Of a stretch of DNA of 40,453 nt, positions 5,800 through 12,125 are shown piece after piece. Every line of letters begins with the position of its first letter. Position 1 is the stretch's first letter. The translations under genes were made by a program, and so were the position numbers. The notes under the pieces are model-generated. The model was given only the letters and a program-made list of their open reading frames with translations, searched no databases and was not told the origin of the DNA. The stretch is from a virus: positions 1 through 40,453 of IMG/VR virus record IMGVR_UViG_3300036835_000336, one strand, 5' to 3'.

Positions 5800-6301
5800 C
5801 GAACAGCGCCTCCGTTGCGGGCTCTGAGGGGTAGGCGAGCGGCGCCTGCGCGCACCATGACGCCCAGGCGTGGGCGACGGCGCCGGACCCCGGGTAGAGG
5901 TCCTCGAGCTCGTCGCCTGGCAGGCAGCCCAGGCAGTCAAACAGCCAGTAGCAGAACTCGAGCGGCTTCGCCCCGGCCACGCCCTGCCGGAGCGTCATCG
6001 GCGCGACGAGGTAGTCGCGGGGCGTCTGCCTCGCCCCGGAGAGGTTGCGCCCTCCCCAGAGGAGGATGGGCTCCCAGGCGTGGGCGGGGTAGACGTGGCG
6101 CTTCCAGGCCGCGAACGACTTGCACCAGGCGAGGATGCGTACCGGCTCGCCGCCCAGGAGCCGCAGGAGCGCCGGCAGCGAGGGGACGGAGCAGGAGAGC
6201 GCCCAGCCGTCGGGGAACTCCGACACCAACCTCGTCAGGAGCTCCTCATGGTCGACCTCCCCCGCGTAGTCGGGGTGCTGCTCGTAGTGCTCGAACCTCA
6301 C
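5792..6301 (-). CDS. DNA-methylase-family protein lacking motif IV
   Basis: A 169-residue protein. It matches the C-terminal part of a phage DNA methylase family: DGWALSCSVPSLPALL, VRILAWCKSFAAWKR, HAWEPILLWGGR, then KPLEFCYWLFDCLG...DELEDLYPGSGAVAHAW, with the SAM-binding (F/Y)PGSG motif near the end. In full-length members a DPPY/W catalytic motif comes before the HPDYAGEVDHEELL segment. Here the GTG at 6301 starts directly at that segment, so the motif is missing and the protein may be inactive or work with a partner. The GTG overlaps the upstream stop (GTGA). Confidence 0.7.
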   Translation of the reverse strand: MRFEHYEQHPDYAGEVDHEELLTRLVSEFPDGWALSCSVPSLPALLRLLGGEPVRILAWCKSFAAWKRHVYPAHAWEPILLWGGRNLSGARQTPRDYLVAPMTLRQGVAGAKPLEFCYWLFDCLGCLPGDELEDLYPGSGAVAHAWASWCAQAPLAYPSEPATEALFDA

Positions 6302-6738
6302 GGCCGGCCCCCAGGCCCCAGCCGGCGCCGACGGGGCTCTGGGGCCTGCCTGCGTCGCTCCCAGGAGGCCTCGAGGCTCGCCCTGCCTGACGCCGACATC
6401 CCCATCTCGCGGACCTGGCGCCAGCCGTTGCGCCGGTAGCCGCAGAAGGCGAGCACCGTTGGGTGCATCTCCTCGAGGGCGCCGGCGAGAATCTGCGCCC
6501 ACGCCTCGAGCCAGGGCGGCGGGGCGGCGCGCACGTCGAGGCAGGCGCGGACGAGAGCCGCAGCTGACGGCCGGTAGTCGCGGCCCTCCTCGATGAGGAG
6601 CCGCAGGCCGCCGGCGAGCTCCTCGTCGCTGTACTCCTCGAGGAGCCCGCGGTAGACGAGCGCCTGCGTCTCCGTCATCTCTGGCCGCCACGCCTCGTTG
6701 AGGACGAGCAGCGTGGCCGCCCACCCCTGCTCCGTCAT
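6298..6738 (-). CDS. probable replicative-helicase loader
   Basis: A 146-residue protein from MTEQGWAATLLVLNEAW. The N-terminal helical domain follows the pattern of phage helicase loader/inhibitor proteins (G39P-like): TETQALVYRGLLEEYSDEELAGGLRLLIEEGRDYRPSAAALVRAC. The C-terminus is basic and Pro/Arg-rich (WERRRQAPEPRRRRLGPGG). Such proteins bring the host DnaB-type helicase to the phage origin. It overlaps the initiator-like gene just upstream (ATGA) and lies near the candidate origin at 7158-7737, which supports the call. Identification is from pattern only. Confidence 0.55.
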   Translation of the reverse strand: MTEQGWAATLLVLNEAWRPEMTETQALVYRGLLEEYSDEELAGGLRLLIEEGRDYRPSAAALVRACLDVRAAPPPWLEAWAQILAGALEEMHPTVLAFCGYRRNGWRQVREMGMSASGRASLEASWERRRQAPEPRRRRLGPGGRP

Positions 6739-7157
6739 CGCATCAACTGGGCGAGGCAGGCGGCGGAGATGGCGGCACCCTCCTCGCGGGGCGTCCGGGG
6801 GCGCTCGACGGCTGGGCGAGCTCGAGCCTGCTCGCGGGCCTGGTCGACGGCCCCCCGCCCGAACACGACGCCAGTGGAGGGCGTCCCGTTCCACCACGGC
6901 CGGCGCGCCGCGGCCTCGATCATCGCGACGCCCTCGCTGAGCGTGATCGGCGGCCAGACGTCGGAGAGGGCGCCCAGGATGCGGGAGAGCGCCGGCGACG
7001 GCGCCCCGCTCCGCCGCAGGGGCGTCAGGCGCGTCCCCATCGTGCGGTTGAACGTCTCGAGGAGGTAGAGGGCGTCCGCGAGGCGGCGCTCCGGGACGAC
7101 GCGCTGGCGGAATACGAGTCGCGGGCCGGCAGGAACGAGAGCGAGTTGCTCCGGCAT
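6735..7157 (-). CDS. probable replication initiator (phage O-type protein)
   Basis: A 140-residue protein starting MPEQLALVPAGPRLVFRQ. The segment LADALYLLETFNRTMGTRLTPLR...SRILGALSDVWPPITLSEGVAMIEAAARRPWWNGTPSTGVVFGRGAVDQARE resembles the C-terminal part of phage replication organiser proteins, which end in a WW-G-P...VVFGP-type motif and bind helicase or loader. A classical N-terminal winged helix is not visible. AGGGAGGAG precedes the ATG. It is the first gene downstream of a 580-base gene-poor region with origin-like features. Confidence 0.5.
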   Translation of the reverse strand: MPEQLALVPAGPRLVFRQRVVPERRLADALYLLETFNRTMGTRLTPLRRSGAPSPALSRILGALSDVWPPITLSEGVAMIEAAARRPWWNGTPSTGVVFGRGAVDQAREQARARPAVERPRTPREEGAAISAACLAQLMR

Positions 7158-7622
7158 TGGGGAAGCTCCTCCCTGTAGGGGGAACGGGGATCGGGCCGCC
7201 CTCGAACCTAGCGCGCGAGCTCGAGCTCCGGCACGCCGTTTTCTGCCGTCTTTGCGGGATGGCCCGTTCTCCACACCAGCGTGTGGAGGAAGCCCTCCCG
7301 GGCCTCGCGCGTGCGCGCGCGCGCGACTGTGGGCCTCCGTCCCTCCCTAGGGCTCCGGCGCCTACTGCCCACTCTGCGGGGCCTGCTGCGGCTAGGAGGA
7401 GCGGAGCCTCTGCACTGGGCTCATCTGCCCAGGTTCCCCACCACCCCGCCCACCAGTGCCGCCCCCCATCAAGAACTACGAGCTCGCGGGAGGTGGGGGG
7501 CCGCTCCTCCGACGGCTGGGGGCCTCTCCCTCTCGCCGGCGGCGCTGCTCAGAGGGCGTGAGCTCTAGCCTGCTCTCCACCCAGTCGCCGGGCCCCGTAG
7601 CGCCGCTGGGCGGTTGTTCCGC

Positions 7623-7637
7623 CGGGTACGCGCGCTA
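7623..7637 (-). promoter_or_regulatory. weak early-type promoter/leader motif
   Basis: Minus-strand GTACCCG at 7629-7623 with TAGCGC at 7637-7632. The spacing of two bases is shorter than the 7-10 in the others, so the -10 box is doubtful. It precedes the initiator gene by about 465 bases, which would give a long untranslated leader across the candidate origin. Confidence 0.3.
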
Positions 7638-7674
7638 GGCTCTGGCCTCCTGCATTGGCACGCATGAACGTATG

Positions 7675-7704
7675 GGGCCCGCCTGCCTCCTGGCAAGCGG
7701 GCCC
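7675..7704. terminator. strong hairpin ending the 9.5-7.7 kb gene cluster
   Basis: GGGCCCGC (7675-7682) pairs with GCGGGCCC (7697-7704); after one mismatch TGCC pairs with GGCA, closing a TCCT loop. It lies 34 bases after the stop of 7738-7911 on the minus strand, so it probably ends that transcript before the candidate origin. Confidence 0.65.
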
Positions 7705-7737
7705 TCTGCGTCATCTCGCTCTCAGCGCAGTTTTCGT

Positions 7738-7911
7738 TCAGGCGCGGAGGTACCGGACCTCCGGGGCGAGCTCCATCGTGCGCCTGAGGTGCTCGTCGTT
7801 GGAGAGCTCTGGCTCTGCTTGCTCGAGGTAGGCGGAGGCGATGTCGGCGTCGGAGTCGGCGGCGGCCTCTGGGATGGCGAGGTAGTCGCTGACGTACTCT
7901 GCGAGGTTCAT
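7738..7911 (-). CDS. small hypothetical acidic protein
   Basis: A 57-residue protein, MNLAEYVSDYLAIPEAAADSDADIASAYLEQAEPELSNDEH.... It is mostly helical and acidic, with no family recognised. Its ATG overlaps the TGA of the upstream gene (ATGA). It is the last gene in a tight string of seven small genes (9458 to 7738). Confidence 0.65.
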   Translation of the reverse strand: MNLAEYVSDYLAIPEAAADSDADIASAYLEQAEPELSNDEHLRRTMELAPEVRYLRA

Positions 7912-8090
7912 TCGTTCACCTCCTCTCCTGGCTCGAGGGGGTGCCAGTTGGCGGCGTTGCTGGCGTGGGCGATGAACAGCGCGACGTGGTCGGGGAGCTC
8001 GCCCAGGCGCATGTTGTCGAGGTAGGCGATGAGGCGGACCATCCCCTCGACGGAGTAGCGGAGGCGGAGCTCGCGGATGTCGTCGCTCAT
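7908..8090 (-). CDS. small hypothetical protein
   Basis: A 60-residue protein starting MSDDIRELRLRYSVEGMVRLIAYLDNMRLGELPDH. It is largely helical. No family recognised. ATGA overlaps on both sides tie its translation to the neighbours. Confidence 0.65.
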   Translation of the reverse strand: MSDDIRELRLRYSVEGMVRLIAYLDNMRLGELPDHVALFIAHASNAANWHPLEPGEEVNE

Positions 8091-8317
8091 CGGCGGCGCT
8101 CCCAGGCCTCCGCGATGGCGGGGAGGCAGAGCTCGCAGACCCAGAGGAGCCCGTCGTCGAGGGTATGGACGCGGCCGTGGCGGTGGTAGGCGCGGTCGCC
8201 TGGGCATTGCTGGGGCCGGCCGGGGCGTTCCCCGCAGACTTCGCAGGGTTCGCCGGCGGGCTCCTCGAGGCCGTAGAACGAGCGGCCCAGGGGGCGGGTT
8301 CCGGGGAGCTCGCTCAT
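8087..8317 (-). CDS. small zinc-ribbon protein
   Basis: A 76-residue protein with CEVCG (about residue 24) and a second CELC knuckle near the C-terminus (VCELCLPAIAEAWERRR), separated by a segment with His residues (AYHRHGRVHTL). This layout suggests one structural zinc. Such small ribbons are frequent in actinophage early regions and may bind DNA or host polymerase. No specific family recognised. Confidence 0.65.
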   Translation of the reverse strand: MSELPGTRPLGRSFYGLEEPAGEPCEVCGERPGRPQQCPGDRAYHRHGRVHTLDDGLLWVCELCLPAIAEAWERRR

Positions 8318-8574
8318 CGGCGGCCCTCGAGGGCGTCGCGGCGCTGCTCCTCCTCGCGGAGGCGGGCGGCGAGGCCGCCGGGCCTGGGCTCGAGCGGCTC
8401 CGCGTCGAACGTGCCGTTGGGGCGGACCCAGCGGCAGGCCTCGACAGCCTCGAGCTCGTCGCCGGGCGGGCCCATGAGCACGGAGCCGTCGCAGTCCTGG
8501 TCGCCGACGTGGGCCTCCCCGTACATCTGGGCGAGGCCCGCGAGGTAGGCGATCTGAGCGCGGGAGAGGATCAT
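8314..8574 (-). CDS. hypothetical protein
   Basis: An 86-residue protein, MILSRAQIAYLAGLAQMYGEAHVGDQDCDGSVLMGPPGDELEAVEACRWVRPNG.... An N-terminal helix is followed by a likely beta segment and a charged C-terminal helix. No family recognised. It overlaps both neighbours by four bases. Confidence 0.6.
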   Translation of the reverse strand: MILSRAQIAYLAGLAQMYGEAHVGDQDCDGSVLMGPPGDELEAVEACRWVRPNGTFDAEPLEPRPGGLAARLREEEQRRDALEGRR

Positions 8575-8765
8575 CGGCTCTGCACCACCGTGATCTGGAA
8601 CTCAGAGCCGTCGGAGAGGCGGAGTACCAGCCCCTCGTTGCGGGTCAAGACGCCGGCGTCCCCGAAGGAGCGGATGTCGCGGGGGGCGGTATCGCCCAGC
8701 GCCTCCTCGAGGTCCTCGCCCCAGAGGGCGAGCTCGAGGGCCTGGCGGATGTCGGTCTCGTTCAT
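8571..8765 (-). CDS. small hypothetical protein
   Basis: A 64-residue protein, MNETDIRQALELALWGEDLEEALGD..., with an acidic helical first half and a C-terminal beta hairpin (EGLVLRLSDGSEFQITVVQ). TAGGAG precedes the ATG, with TAG being the stop of the upstream gene. No family recognised. Confidence 0.6.
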   Translation of the reverse strand: MNETDIRQALELALWGEDLEEALGDTAPRDIRSFGDAGVLTRNEGLVLRLSDGSEFQITVVQSR

Positions 8766-8778
8766 GGCTGGCGCTCTC

Positions 8779-9084
8779 CTAGCGCTGGATGTAGACCTGG
8801 CCCTGCTCGAGCCAGAGGTAGGCGGTCTGGCGGTCCTCGCGGGGCTCCGGCCAGGCGGCCAGGCGCTTGTCGAGGATGACGCGGGCCTCGAGGGCGAGGC
8901 CGGCGCGGAGGTACTCCGCGGCCTCCGCGATGGCGGCCTTGCTTACCTCAGCCAGCGTGTCCCAGCGGCAGGGCTGGGCGTCGAGCATCTCGCTGGCGCC
9001 GGCGGCGCCGCCGGAGAGCTCGAGGCGAGCGCTCCACTTGCGGTGCAGGCCGCGGGCCTCGCGGGCGGTAGTAGGGGCGCTCAT
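8779..9084 (-). CDS. hypothetical helical protein
   Basis: A 101-residue protein starting MSAPTTAREARGLHRKWSARLELSGG and continuing as amphipathic helices (LAEVSKAAIAEAAEYLRAGLALEARVILDKRLAAW). No family recognised. The upstream gene's stop is two bases from its ATG. Confidence 0.6.
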   Translation of the reverse strand: MSAPTTAREARGLHRKWSARLELSGGAAGASEMLDAQPCRWDTLAEVSKAAIAEAAEYLRAGLALEARVILDKRLAAWPEPREDRQTAYLWLEQGQVYIQR

Positions 9085-9086
9085 GC

Positions 9087-9458
9087 TCAGAGGCTCCGGT
9101 AGCCGCAGGCGGGCCGCTCGCAGGTGAGGAGCTCGCTGTACTCAGAGCCGGGCAGGCCGCCCCCGTAGGTGGCGACGGTGCTCGAGGCGAGCGAGCGGCT
9201 GCCGCAGGCGGGGCAGATGCGCCGGCCGCCGGCGCGGCGGCGCGCCTCCTCCTCGCGCTCCTCCTCCTCGAGGTAGCGCGCGTAGGCGGCCTCTGCGGCG
9301 GCCTGCTCGCGGGTGAGGGGGCCCTCGCCCTTGAGGCCGGCGACGTGCCAGCGCTCGATCAGGGCGGCCTCGCGCTCGAGCTCGCGCTCAGCGGCGGCGG
9401 CGCGGGCGGCCTCAGCGGCGGCCTCGCGCTCCTGGGCGGGGTTCAGTTCGTAGGTCAT
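9087..9458 (-). CDS. coiled-coil protein with C-terminal zinc ribbon
   Basis: A 123-residue protein. Residues 1-80 are a charged, Ala/Glu/Arg-rich helix (NPAQEREAAAEAARAAAAERELEREAAL...YLEEEEREEEARRRAGG). The C-terminus is a zinc ribbon, ICPACGSRSL...LLTCERPACGYRSL, with two CxxC-type knuckles. I chose the ATG at 9458 because GGAGGA lies directly upstream and the promoter motif at 9509-9500 leaves a short leader. Function unknown; a nucleic-acid-binding adaptor is plausible. Confidence 0.7.
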   Translation of the reverse strand: MTYELNPAQEREAAAEAARAAAAERELEREAALIERWHVAGLKGEGPLTREQAAAEAAYARYLEEEEREEEARRRAGGRRICPACGSRSLASSTVATYGGGLPGSEYSELLTCERPACGYRSL

Positions 9459-9499
9459 GCTGTCCTCCTGGGGTAGGGCCCGCCCGGCGGGGGCGGGGG

Positions 9500-9522
9500 G
9501 TTCGGGTACGCGGAGCATTGTA
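9500..9522 (-). promoter_or_regulatory. early promoter with GTACCCGAAC leader
   Basis: Minus-strand TACAAT (9522-9517) followed after seven bases by GTACCCGAAC (9509-9500). TACAAT is close to the sigma70-type -10 consensus; the sequence from about 9536 to 9512 is nearly the same as at the 15.0 kb promoter (CTAGTACAATGC). It drives the seven-gene cluster down to 7738. The start of transcription should fall at or next to GTACCCG. Confidence 0.7.
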
Positions 9523-9560
9523 CTAGGTACATCGGCGCCGCGGGCGGGCCTCTTGAGCGG

Positions 9561-9965
9561 CTACGTCGGGCGGTCGGCCTGCCGCTCCGCCCGCCACTGC
9601 GCGATGAGCGGGCCGTCGGCGAGCTCCCAGAGATGCAGGACGTGGGGGTGGACGTTCAGCCACCAGGAGCGCGGCGGGATGCCCAGCGCGAACGGCACGC
9701 CCGGCCGCAGGTCATGGCAGGCGATGACGAGCTCCTCCCATGTGGGGATGCGGCCGTCGAGCCCCTCCTCCCCGTAGCGGAGGCTGATGTGCCAGCGCAT
9801 GTCGCCGCGGGCAATCTCGTCGTAGGTCAGGAACGCGGAGAGCCTGCGGCGGGGGTGCCAGTAGGCGCGGGGGCCTACGCGCGCGGCGGGCGGGTAGAGG
9901 CCGGCGAGCCCGGGCGGGACGGGGAGCTTCTGCCATCCGGCAGCTGACGCGAACATGGTGCTCAC
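9561..9965 (-). CDS. conserved-type phage protein with WHIS...HLW pattern
   Basis: A 134-residue protein. The middle and end carry MRWHISLRYGEEGLDGRIPTWEELVIACHDLRPGVPFALGIPPR...VNVHPHVLHLWEL. This WHIS/PTWDE/HLW pattern occurs in a small protein family common in phages whose role is unknown. The GTG at 9965 overlaps the upstream TGA (GTGA); an ATG three codons further in (9956) is the alternative start. Confidence 0.7.
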   Translation of the reverse strand: MSTMFASAAGWQKLPVPPGLAGLYPPAARVGPRAYWHPRRRLSAFLTYDEIARGDMRWHISLRYGEEGLDGRIPTWEELVIACHDLRPGVPFALGIPPRSWWLNVHPHVLHLWELADGPLIAQWRAERQADRPT

Positions 9966-10342
9966 GTCCCCCAGTCCTCCGTGCTGATGCCCAGGGCGTC
10001 TACGAGCAGCCGCGCGCGCTCTGAGAGGACCTCGACGGCGAGGCGCAGGATGCGGACGTCGTCCTCGAGCTCGAGCTCAGCCCACGCCTCCTCGACGGCG
10101 GCGCCGGAGCCGGCGGCGTCCTGGACGGCCATGACGAGGTGCATAAGGTGGCCGTCGAGGACGCTGATGACGGAGAGCAGGGCGGCGAGGCAGGTCGGGT
10201 CCTGGGGGTCGCCCTTCATGGCTGCCGCCCAGAGCTCGCGGCCCTCGAGCGCGGGGCGCTCCTCCTCTACGAGCGGGGTGCTGCGGGGGCGGTGGTACTG
10301 GCGGGCCTGGCGGTGGCGGGAGTCGCGGTAGCGGCGCGTCAT
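9962..10342 (-). CDS. hypothetical helical protein
   Basis: A 126-residue protein. The basic, probably disordered N-terminus MTRRYRDSRHRQARQYHRPRS is followed by a helical domain (LAALLSVISVLDGHLMHLVMAVQDAAG...DDVRILRLAVEVLSERARLLVDALG). The leading Arg/His stretch could bind nucleic acid. No family recognised. ATG overlaps the stop of the zinc-ribbon gene upstream. Confidence 0.6.
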   Translation of the reverse strand: MTRRYRDSRHRQARQYHRPRSTPLVEEERPALEGRELWAAAMKGDPQDPTCLAALLSVISVLDGHLMHLVMAVQDAAGSGAAVEEAWAELELEDDVRILRLAVEVLSERARLLVDALGISTEDWGT

Positions 10343-10611
10343 GCCGCCCCCCGGGGCTTGCCCCGCCAGCCCGCGGCGTCGGGGCATGTGGCGAAGTGGC
10401 TGGTCCTCAGCGGCCGGCCGTTGCGGCGGGCAAAGTCGAGGGCGTGGTCGGTCAGGACGCCGACGACAATGCGGCCCTCGCGAAGAGCGAGCGCGCATGT
10501 GCCGGCCGGCGAGGGGTCGGCGTCGACGGGCATCCGCTTGCCTGCCTCCGTCTCCGCCCAATAGATCGGGGCGCCGCAGGAGCGGCAGGCGCGGGGGTCA
10601 GGAAGCTCCAC
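10339..10611 (-). CDS. zinc-binding actinophage protein (CRSC...MPVD...HFATC)
   Basis: A 90-residue protein from the GTG at 10611. CRSCGAPIYWAETEAGKRMPVD and, near the end, TSHFATCPDAAGWR give a Cys-Cys...His-Cys zinc site. This is a recurrent small family in actinophage early regions, of unknown biochemical role. GGCAGGAGG is eight bases upstream of the GTG, and the gene overlaps the end of the preceding gene by 14 bases. Confidence 0.75.
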   Translation of the reverse strand: MELPDPRACRSCGAPIYWAETEAGKRMPVDADPSPAGTCALALREGRIVVGVLTDHALDFARRNGRPLRTSHFATCPDAAGWRGKPRGAA

Positions 10612-10774
10612 GGCCGGCCTCCTGCCGCTTGCGCCAGAGGTCGAGCCAGAGCCGCCACTCCGCCTCGTCCTGGGCGAGCTCACCGGGCGTGGGGCGCTCA
10701 GGCTCCGGCGGGAGCTCATCCTCGCGCGCGAGGCGGGCGGCGGCCTCGAGGTCGCGGCTCTCGTAGTCCCTCAT
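10598..10774 (-). CDS. small hypothetical acidic protein
   Basis: A 58-residue protein, MRDYESRDLEAAARLAREDELPPEPERPTPGELAQDEAEWRLWLDLWRKRQEAG.... It is helical and charged, with no family recognised. It is joined by ATGA to the regulator gene upstream and overlaps the zinc-protein gene downstream, whose ribosome binding site lies inside its 3' end. Confidence 0.6.
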   Translation of the reverse strand: MRDYESRDLEAAARLAREDELPPEPERPTPGELAQDEAEWRLWLDLWRKRQEAGRGAS

Positions 10775-11151
10775 GCCTCGAGCCTCGCCCTGATCTGCGC
10801 CGGCGTCACGCCCAGGTCGTCGAGCAGCGAGCGCATCGCGCGGTTCTCGCCTCGCAGGCCGTCGACCTCCCCGGCCTGCGGCGCGGCGGGCCGGTAGAGC
10901 CAGGGCCCGCGCGGCGGCTTCTCGACGTCGACGATGCCGGCCTCCGTCAGCGGCGAGAGGTAGTTGTAGACGGTCGGGGCGCTGGCGCCGGCGCGCTCAG
11001 CGATGGAGTCGTTGGTTGCCTCCTCTCCCAGAGCGGCGAGCTCCGCGATGGCGACGTAGACGGCGACGGCCGTCAGCCGGCGCCCCCCCTTCTCGAAGCG
11101 GTAGCGGGCGAGCTCGATCTCATCGAGCGGGAGCGTTACTGCGGCAGTCAT
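10771..11151 (-). CDS. winged-helix transcriptional regulator
   Basis: A 126-residue protein. A winged helix-turn-helix lies in the middle: VYVAIAELAALGEEATNDSIAERAGASAPTVYNYLSPLTEAGIVDV, where SIAERAGASAPTVYNYL is the HTH. It is followed by a wing and a C-terminal helix (ENRAMRSLLDDLGVTPAQIRARLEA) suited to dimerisation. It has its own early-type promoter (11194-11171), and is a candidate for the protein that reads the shared GTACCCG operator/leader motifs. It could instead be the phage's replication HTH protein. AGGAGG precedes the ATG. Confidence 0.75.
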   Translation of the reverse strand: MTAAVTLPLDEIELARYRFEKGGRRLTAVAVYVAIAELAALGEEATNDSIAERAGASAPTVYNYLSPLTEAGIVDVEKPPRGPWLYRPAAPQAGEVDGLRGENRAMRSLLDDLGVTPAQIRARLEA

Positions 11152-11170
11152 GGCAGGCCCTCCTAGGGCG

Positions 11171-11194
11171 GTCGGGTACAGGCCCCCGACTCTA
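11171..11194 (-). promoter_or_regulatory. early-type promoter for the winged-helix regulator
   Basis: Minus-strand TAGAGT (11194-11189) with GTACCCGAC (11179-11171) nine bases later; AGGAGG and the ATG at 11151 follow within 20 bases, so the leader is very short. If GTACCCG is also an operator, the regulator could control itself here. Confidence 0.55.
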
Positions 11195-11206
11195 CTAGGT
11201 GGGAAG

Positions 11207-11653
11207 CTAGAGGAGCTCGCTCTGGCCGGGCGGGACGCGGACGGGGTGGTTGTGGCGGCGGCCGAAGCGCTCCCGCAGGGCGCCGACGGAGGGCCAGCGG
11301 CCCCGCGTCTGGCGGTAGGCGTCGACGAACTTCCAGACCTCGCGGTGCTCGACGTCGTCCCAGCGCGTCGGCTCATAGAGCAGGTGCCAGGGGACCTCGA
11401 TACGCGACGCCTCGAGGAGGAGCTCCGGCGGCCACCAGTCGAGGACGCGGCGCGCCTGCTCGAGGCGCTCCTCCGGCCCGACGCCGCTCTCCGTCGGGAG
11501 CGCGAAGAGCTCAGCCTGGTGGGCGACGGGGATGCGCAGGAGCTCGTCGGGGTGGCTCTCGAGGGCGGCGCTCGCGCGCGCTACGAGCAGCCAGTGGCTC
11601 GTGGGGACGAGCCGGCCGCGGAGCGGTTCGACGCGGAACAAGCGGACGGGCAT
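11207..11653 (-). CDS. unknown protein next to the divergent promoter
   Basis: A 148-residue protein starting MPVRLFRVEPLRGRLVPTSHWLLVARASAALE. The C-terminal half includes WKFVDAYRQTRGRWPSVGALRERFGRRHNHPV, which looks like a helix-turn-helix (SVGALRERFG) and may bind DNA. It is transcribed from the palindromic promoter at 11685-11698, opposite to 11729-12058. No family recognised; the context suggests a regulatory role. Confidence 0.65.
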   Translation of the reverse strand: MPVRLFRVEPLRGRLVPTSHWLLVARASAALESHPDELLRIPVAHQAELFALPTESGVGPEERLEQARRVLDWWPPELLLEASRIEVPWHLLYEPTRWDDVEHREVWKFVDAYRQTRGRWPSVGALRERFGRRHNHPVRVPPGQSELL

Positions 11654-11666
11654 ATGGGCCTCCTGA

Positions 11667-11710
11667 GTTCGGGTACAGGCCGGCAGCCTATATAGGCTCG
11701 CGGCGTACCC
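11667..11710. promoter_or_regulatory. divergent promoter with a 14-base palindrome
   Basis: AGCCTATATAGGCT at 11685-11698 is a perfect palindrome, so each strand carries the same TATAGGCT-like -10 element. On the minus strand GTACCCGAAC follows at 11676-11667 (8-base gap from TAGGCT); on the plus strand GTACCCC follows at 11705-11711 (6-base gap). The two transcription starts would lie only about 30 bases apart, so the two polymerases or a palindrome-binding repressor should exclude one another, as in a switch. Confidence 0.65.
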
Positions 11711-11728
11711 CTAGCCCAGGAGGCCGTC

Positions 11729-12058
11729 GTGGAGAGCATCGCAGAGCAGGCCGCAGCCCTGAACGGAGGGGGCCCGGAGGTCCCGGAGCCGCCGCCCGTC
11801 CCGCCGCTCGAGGGCGACGGCCAGTTGACGCTCAACCTGGGGACGCTCGCGCGCGGAGCAATCGAGGCGGAGGTCTCGCTGATGAGCGCGGCCGTCCCGC
11901 TCGACGGGATGCTCGCGCCGGGCGAGGAGGTGCTGCTCGAGGTCTCAGCGCTGCCGCAGCGCTACTCCTACGTCCCCGTCCGCGAGAACGGCAAGGTCGT
12001 CCGCTGGAAGCTCCGCCTCCACGTCCGGCCCACATACGTGCGCCGCGCGCGAGCGTAG
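11729..12058 (+). CDS. plus-strand protein of unknown function opposite the early genes
   Basis: A 109-residue protein from a GTG with CAGGAGG five bases upstream. A Pro/Gly-rich N-terminus (GGGPEVPEPPPVPPLEGDG) leads into a compact beta-rich domain (GQLTLNLGTLARGAIEAEVSLMSAAVPLDGMLAPGEEVLLEVSALPQRYSYVPVRENGKVVRWKLRLHVRP). It is the only sizeable gene on the plus strand. It is produced from the palindromic divergent promoter and ends before a long convergent terminator, so it is a self-contained unit. No family recognised; a regulatory or early host-takeover role is inferred from position only. Confidence 0.7.
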   Translation: MESIAEQAAALNGGGPEVPEPPPVPPLEGDGQLTLNLGTLARGAIEAEVSLMSAAVPLDGMLAPGEEVLLEVSALPQRYSYVPVRENGKVVRWKLRLHVRPTYVRRARA

Positions 12059-12062
12059 GCTG

Positions 12063-12120
12063 GGGCGGGGCCGCCGGGCTGGGTTCCCTCGTCGGTTCCC
12101 CCGCGCCGGCGGCCCTGCCT
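12063..12120. terminator. convergent bidirectional terminator
   Basis: GGCCGCCGG (12069-12077) pairs perfectly with CCGGCGGCC (12106-12114), and the stem extends outward to about 12063/12120 with two G-T pairs, giving some 15 pairs around a 28-base loop. It fills the gap between the plus-strand gene ending at 12058 and the minus-strand gene ending at 12126. Confidence 0.7.
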
Positions 12121-12125
12121 CGCTG

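Larger units (their letters stand above)
7158..7737. other. 580-base gene-poor region, candidate replication origin
   Basis: No convincing gene lies here on either strand. It contains an inverted pair of DnaA-box-like sequences (TTCTCCACA at 7267-7275, one mismatch from TTATCCACA, opposed by TGTGGAG at 7282-7288, forming an 8-base perfect stem with a 4-base loop). It also holds a 20-base alternating purine-pyrimidine tract (7306-7325), a GTACCCG leader motif at 7629-7623, and a strong hairpin at 7675-7704. The 12-mer ACGCCGTTTTCT near 7235 also occurs in the terminal repeat (95-106). Position next to the initiator and loader genes suggests an origin. Confidence 0.5.

Noticed and set aside
7457-7492. 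Small frames in the 7158-7737 region, such as a Gly-rich minus-strand peptide of about 25 residues or a plus-strand frame at 7157-7561
   Set aside because: No ribosome binding site, no overlap with neighbours, and poor codon likeness to the other genes.
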